Assembly: GCA_036675475.1 (NCBI GenBank)
Contig: JAKFEY010000012.1
Span: 1 to 15,090, forward strand
Reading direction: 5' to 3'
Origin: JALYRV01 sp036675475
GTDB lineage: Bacteria; Acidobacteriota; Vicinamibacteria; Vicinamibacterales; SCN-69-37
DNA length: 15,090 nucleotides
In this document: positions 12,796 through 15,090 of the stretch, in pieces
Position numbering within the stretch: position 1 is the first letter of the stretch
How the letters are laid out: every line of letters begins with the position of its first letter
Program-made: the position numbers and the translations under genes
The notes under the pieces: model-generated
What the model saw: the letters and a program-made list of their open reading frames with translations, nothing else
The model's database searches: none
What the model was told of the DNA's origin: nothing

Positions 12796-15090
12796 TTATT
12801 GGAGCGCTGAGTATTCCCTCTTTGCTTCGACCAGCAAAGGCAAATCGGCGTCGGCATCTTTCCAGATGCCGAAGGCGTCCTGATAGGCGGTGCGGGCGCC
12901 GGCCGTATCGCCTGTTTTCACGAGCGCGCGGGCGAGCCAGATTTTCGACACCGCCGGAAGCGGGGTGGGCTCGCGGAACAGCCGCCATTCATACACGCGG
13001 CGGAAGGCATCGGCCGCCTCGCTGTGCTGCCCCGCGGCAAACAGCAGACGGCCGCGGAACAAGGCCCGGAGCGGGTTCGCGCGCTCTTCCTTCGGGGCAT
13101 CCGGCATCAGCTCGAGCGCCGCGCGAACGTTGCCGGCGGCCAGGAGTGCGGACGCATCGTTGAAGCGTTTTTCGCCCGCCAAGTACGACGCGTCGGACCC
13201 AAACAGGCGATTGACGATGGCGAGCGCGCGCCTGGCGTCGTCAATCGCGCCCAGCTGAAACAGAAGTCCCGGGATGGGCCACGGCGCGTCGTTGGGACCG
13301 GCCGCCTCGAGCGCGCGTTTCGCGTAGTCGCGGGCGAGATCGTGGCGCCCGATCAGGAACGTATCGATAGCGGCGGTCGTCAGCGTCTCGGTCAGTGCGC
13401 CGGTCCGCTGCGCTCTGCGCGCTTCCGCGTCAACGGTGCGGAGTCCTTCCGTGGCCAGGCGGACCTGTCCGCGCGCCACCCGCGAGGCCTGCTGCCATGC
13501 GAGGTACTGGAGGCCGGCCGGTCCTTTGAGGCCCTCCGCCAATATCTGCTCCACACGTGCCGTGTCGCCTTCGATATGCGCGACGGTCAGCCGGCAGGTC
13601 GTTGCGCCCGCATACGCTGGGAACCTCCGCATGCCCTCGTCAGCGACCGCCTTGGCTTCAGGCACTTTCCCCACGCCGAGATACGAGTAGCACAGGTTCG
13701 CGAACGCGAAGGGCGCGCTTGGATCGACCTCAATCGCCTCGCGGCCGAGCTCGCCGGCCTTCTCGAACTCCCCCTCCATGCTGTAGCGGAGGGCGAGATT
13801 GTTGCGCGGGGCGCTGTCGCGCGGGTACGTCGCGCGCCACATTTCATAGGTGCGAACAGCGCCGGGATTGTCGCCGGTCATCGTCTGATACCGCGCGACG
13901 ATATACAGGCGCTCGCGCTCGCTCACGCGGTCGCGCAGATCGTAGGCGATCTTCGCCAGCCGCATCGACTCCGCAAACTCGACCAGGTTGTAATGGACGA
14001 CGCTGCGCCGCGCCCAGGCCATGGCGAAATTCGGATCGATCTCGGTGGCGCGCTCGTAGAACGCGAGCGATTCCGCTTCCAGCCCCCGCGCGCGCAGCTC
14101 ACTGCCTTGCGCGTAGGCCTTCAGCGCGTCGAACGAGGCGGTGGTGGCTTCCTCGATGGGGGCGGCAAACCGTTCCACCGACGACAGGGACTCCCCGAGC
14201 TCCTTCCGCAGATCCGTGCCGGCCGCGCCGAGCATCTTCAACACCTCGTCGCGGCTTCCGGCCTCGGCCTGCGCCGAGGCCAGGCGGTCGCCGGTTTGCG
14301 CGTTGATCGCGGCGAGCGTGATCACGAACCGGCTGCCAAGCTGCGCGATGCTGCCCGTGAGCACAGCCTTGATGCCGCTGCGCCGCGCAATTTCGCGGGC
14401 GACCACGTCCGTGACGCGCTCTCCGGGCTCGCGCTGCATGAACTGCAGCACTTCGTTGACGCGGTCCTGGCTGACGACCTTCAGGTAGGGCGACTGTTCC
14501 AGGTTGACCAGCAGCGCCTGACGCAGCGTGCCGTCGAAGGCCGCCTCGCCCGTCGTGTTGACGAAGTCGGCAATGATGATTTCGTCCTTGTCGCTCAACG
14601 CCGGGGCGCGGGTCGGCAGCAGCACGAAGCCGGCGGCCAGCGCAATCGCCAGCACCAGCGACGCCGCCACGGCGGCGCGCGGGCGCTGCTTGATGGCGCT
14701 GATGACCGCGCTGCCGCTGCGTCCGGCCGATACCGCCGATGCGGAGGCGATCGACGCGCCGGCCGGTACCGCGGCCGTCGTCACGCTCGACTGCGCGGCG
14801 GCCACGGCGCGGCTGCGTCCCGAGTCGGCGTCGCGGCGCAGCCGTTTCAAATCGCTGCGCAGCTCCGCCGCCGACTGATAGCGCAGATCCGGATCCTTCT
14901 CGAGCGCCTTGAGAATGATGTGCTCGAGCTCCGGCGCCGTCTCGGGCACCACGCGCGAGGGCGGCGTCGGCTGCTGGTGCAGGATGCCGTCGAACAGCAG
15001 CGCCGACGTGCGGCCGCTGAACGCGGGCTTGCCGGTGGCCATCTCGTACAACGTCACGCCGAACGAAAACAGATCGCTGCGGCCGTCGAG
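12796..15090 (-). CDS. Transmembrane Ser/Thr protein kinase with C-terminal FlgO/TolB-like and TPR regions (5' end outside window)
   Basis: The frame is open to the window edge; 764 residues are visible, without the N-terminal kinase lobe and catalytic loop. Residues 1-81 are the end of a Hanks-type kinase: DLFSFGVTLYEMATGKPAF (subdomain IX), then the C-lobe block ALEKDPDLRYQSAAELRSDL. A low-complexity Ala/Ser linker leads to one membrane segment at about 138-159. From about 170 to 300 (IIIADFVNTTGEAAFDGTLR...VLTGSIAQLGSRFVITLAAIN) lies a domain like FlgO/TolB-N, and the rest to the C-terminus is helical with TPR-like pairs (ALxxYERATEIDPNFAMAW). The likely topology is a cytosolic kinase and a periplasmic sensor or scaffold. 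This architecture is common in Acidobacteriota. gdhA follows 15 nt after the stop. Kinase activity cannot be checked here because the catalytic residues are missing from view. Confidence 0.88.
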   Translation of the reverse strand, partial: LDGRSDLFSFGVTLYEMATGKPAFSGRTSALLFDGILHQQPTPPSRVVPETAPELEHIILKALEKDPDLRYQSAAELRSDLKRLRRDADSGRSRAVAAAQSSVTTAAVPAGASIASASAVSAGRSGSAVISAIKQRPRAAVAASLVLAIALAAGFVLLPTRAPALSDKDEIIIADFVNTTGEAAFDGTLRQALLVNLEQSPYLKVVSQDRVNEVLQFMQREPGERVTDVVAREIARRSGIKAVLTGSIAQLGSRFVITLAAINAQTGDRLASAQAEAGSRDEVLKMLGAAGTDLRKELGESLSSVERFAAPIEEATTASFDALKAYAQGSELRARGLEAESLAFYERATEIDPNFAMAWARRSVVHYNLVEFAESMRLAKIAYDLRDRVSERERLYIVARYQTMTGDNPGAVRTYEMWRATYPRDSAPRNNLALRYSMEGEFEKAGELGREAIEVDPSAPFAFANLCYSYLGVGKVPEAKAVADEGMRRFPAYAGATTCRLTVAHIEGDTARVEQILAEGLKGPAGLQYLAWQQASRVARGQVRLATEGLRTVDAEARRAQRTGALTETLTTAAIDTFLIGRHDLARDYAKRALEAAGPNDAPWPIPGLLFQLGAIDDARRALAIVNRLFGSDASYLAGEKRFNDASALLAAGNVRAALELMPDAPKEERANPLRALFRGRLLFAAGQHSEAADAFRRVYEWRLFREPTPLPAVSKIWLARALVKTGDTAGARTAYQDAFGIWKDADADLPLLVEAKREYSALQ

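Noticed and set aside
11455..12810. 451-codon plus-strand frame antisense to gdhA
   Set aside because: Mirror of a highly conserved enzyme gene; composition typical of an antisense shadow. Claims of antisense-gdh proteins exist in the older literature, but nothing here supports expression.
1..15090. CRISPR arrays, tRNA or rRNA genes, prophage genes, complete insertion sequences
   Set aside because: No regularly spaced repeats, no cloverleaf-like segment in the short intergenic gaps, and no integrase, capsid or complete transposase frame was found.

Overview
The window is high-GC throughout, has almost no intergenic space, and carries several protein families common in Acidobacteriota, especially the Vicinamibacterales (subdivision 6): a Tat-exported TldD/TldE pair, a Ser/Thr kinase with a C-terminal TPR region, and a Tat-type DUF4159 protein. 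That assignment is an inference from gene content and composition; there is no rRNA or marker gene to settle it.

Layout. (1) 2-2746, plus strand: the 3' end of a TldE/PmbA-like gene followed 6 nt later by a full-length TldD-like metalloprotease gene with a Tat signal and a Gly/Arg-rich insert. (2) 2756-3812: a segment of about 1.06 kb, visibly poorer in GC, bounded by 42-bp imperfect inverted repeats made of TGGAAAN heptamers. It carries one gene for a cytoplasmic trypsin-fold protease, an 18-bp direct repeat on either side of that gene, and a short stretch resembling the tail of an IS3-type OrfA. This looks like an inserted cassette. (3) 3821-9170, minus strand: in transcription order, a DUF4159 protein, an SGNH-hydrolase-like membrane protein, an AlgI-type MBOAT acyltransferase, a DUF2585 (UPF0314) membrane protein and a YfcC-type carboxylate/amino-acid carrier. 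The YfcC gene contains a 20-bp perfect palindrome inside its reading frame. A 71-codon plus-strand ORF sits between the MBOAT and DUF2585 genes. (4) 9205-10032, plus strand: a secreted esterase, divergent from DUF4159 across 34 bp. (5) 9998-15090, minus strand: a truncated Ser/Thr kinase-TPR gene, gdhA 15 nt downstream of it, then a MATE exporter beyond a 12-bp hairpin. The MATE and esterase genes overlap tail to tail.

How the genes fit together. TldD and TldE normally form one heteromeric protease, and here TldD at least is predicted to be exported. The SGNH and MBOAT proteins overlap by 4 nt and look like a complete O-acylation module for a cell-surface glycan, with no glycan biosynthesis genes beside it. 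The kinase and gdhA are close enough to be co-transcribed, which suggests, without proving it, a link between signalling and nitrogen assimilation. I see no tRNA, rRNA, CRISPR array, prophage or complete insertion sequence. No stretch longer than 300 bases lacks a gene. The least ordinary parts are the repeat-bounded protease cassette and the palindrome inserted in-frame in the carrier gene.
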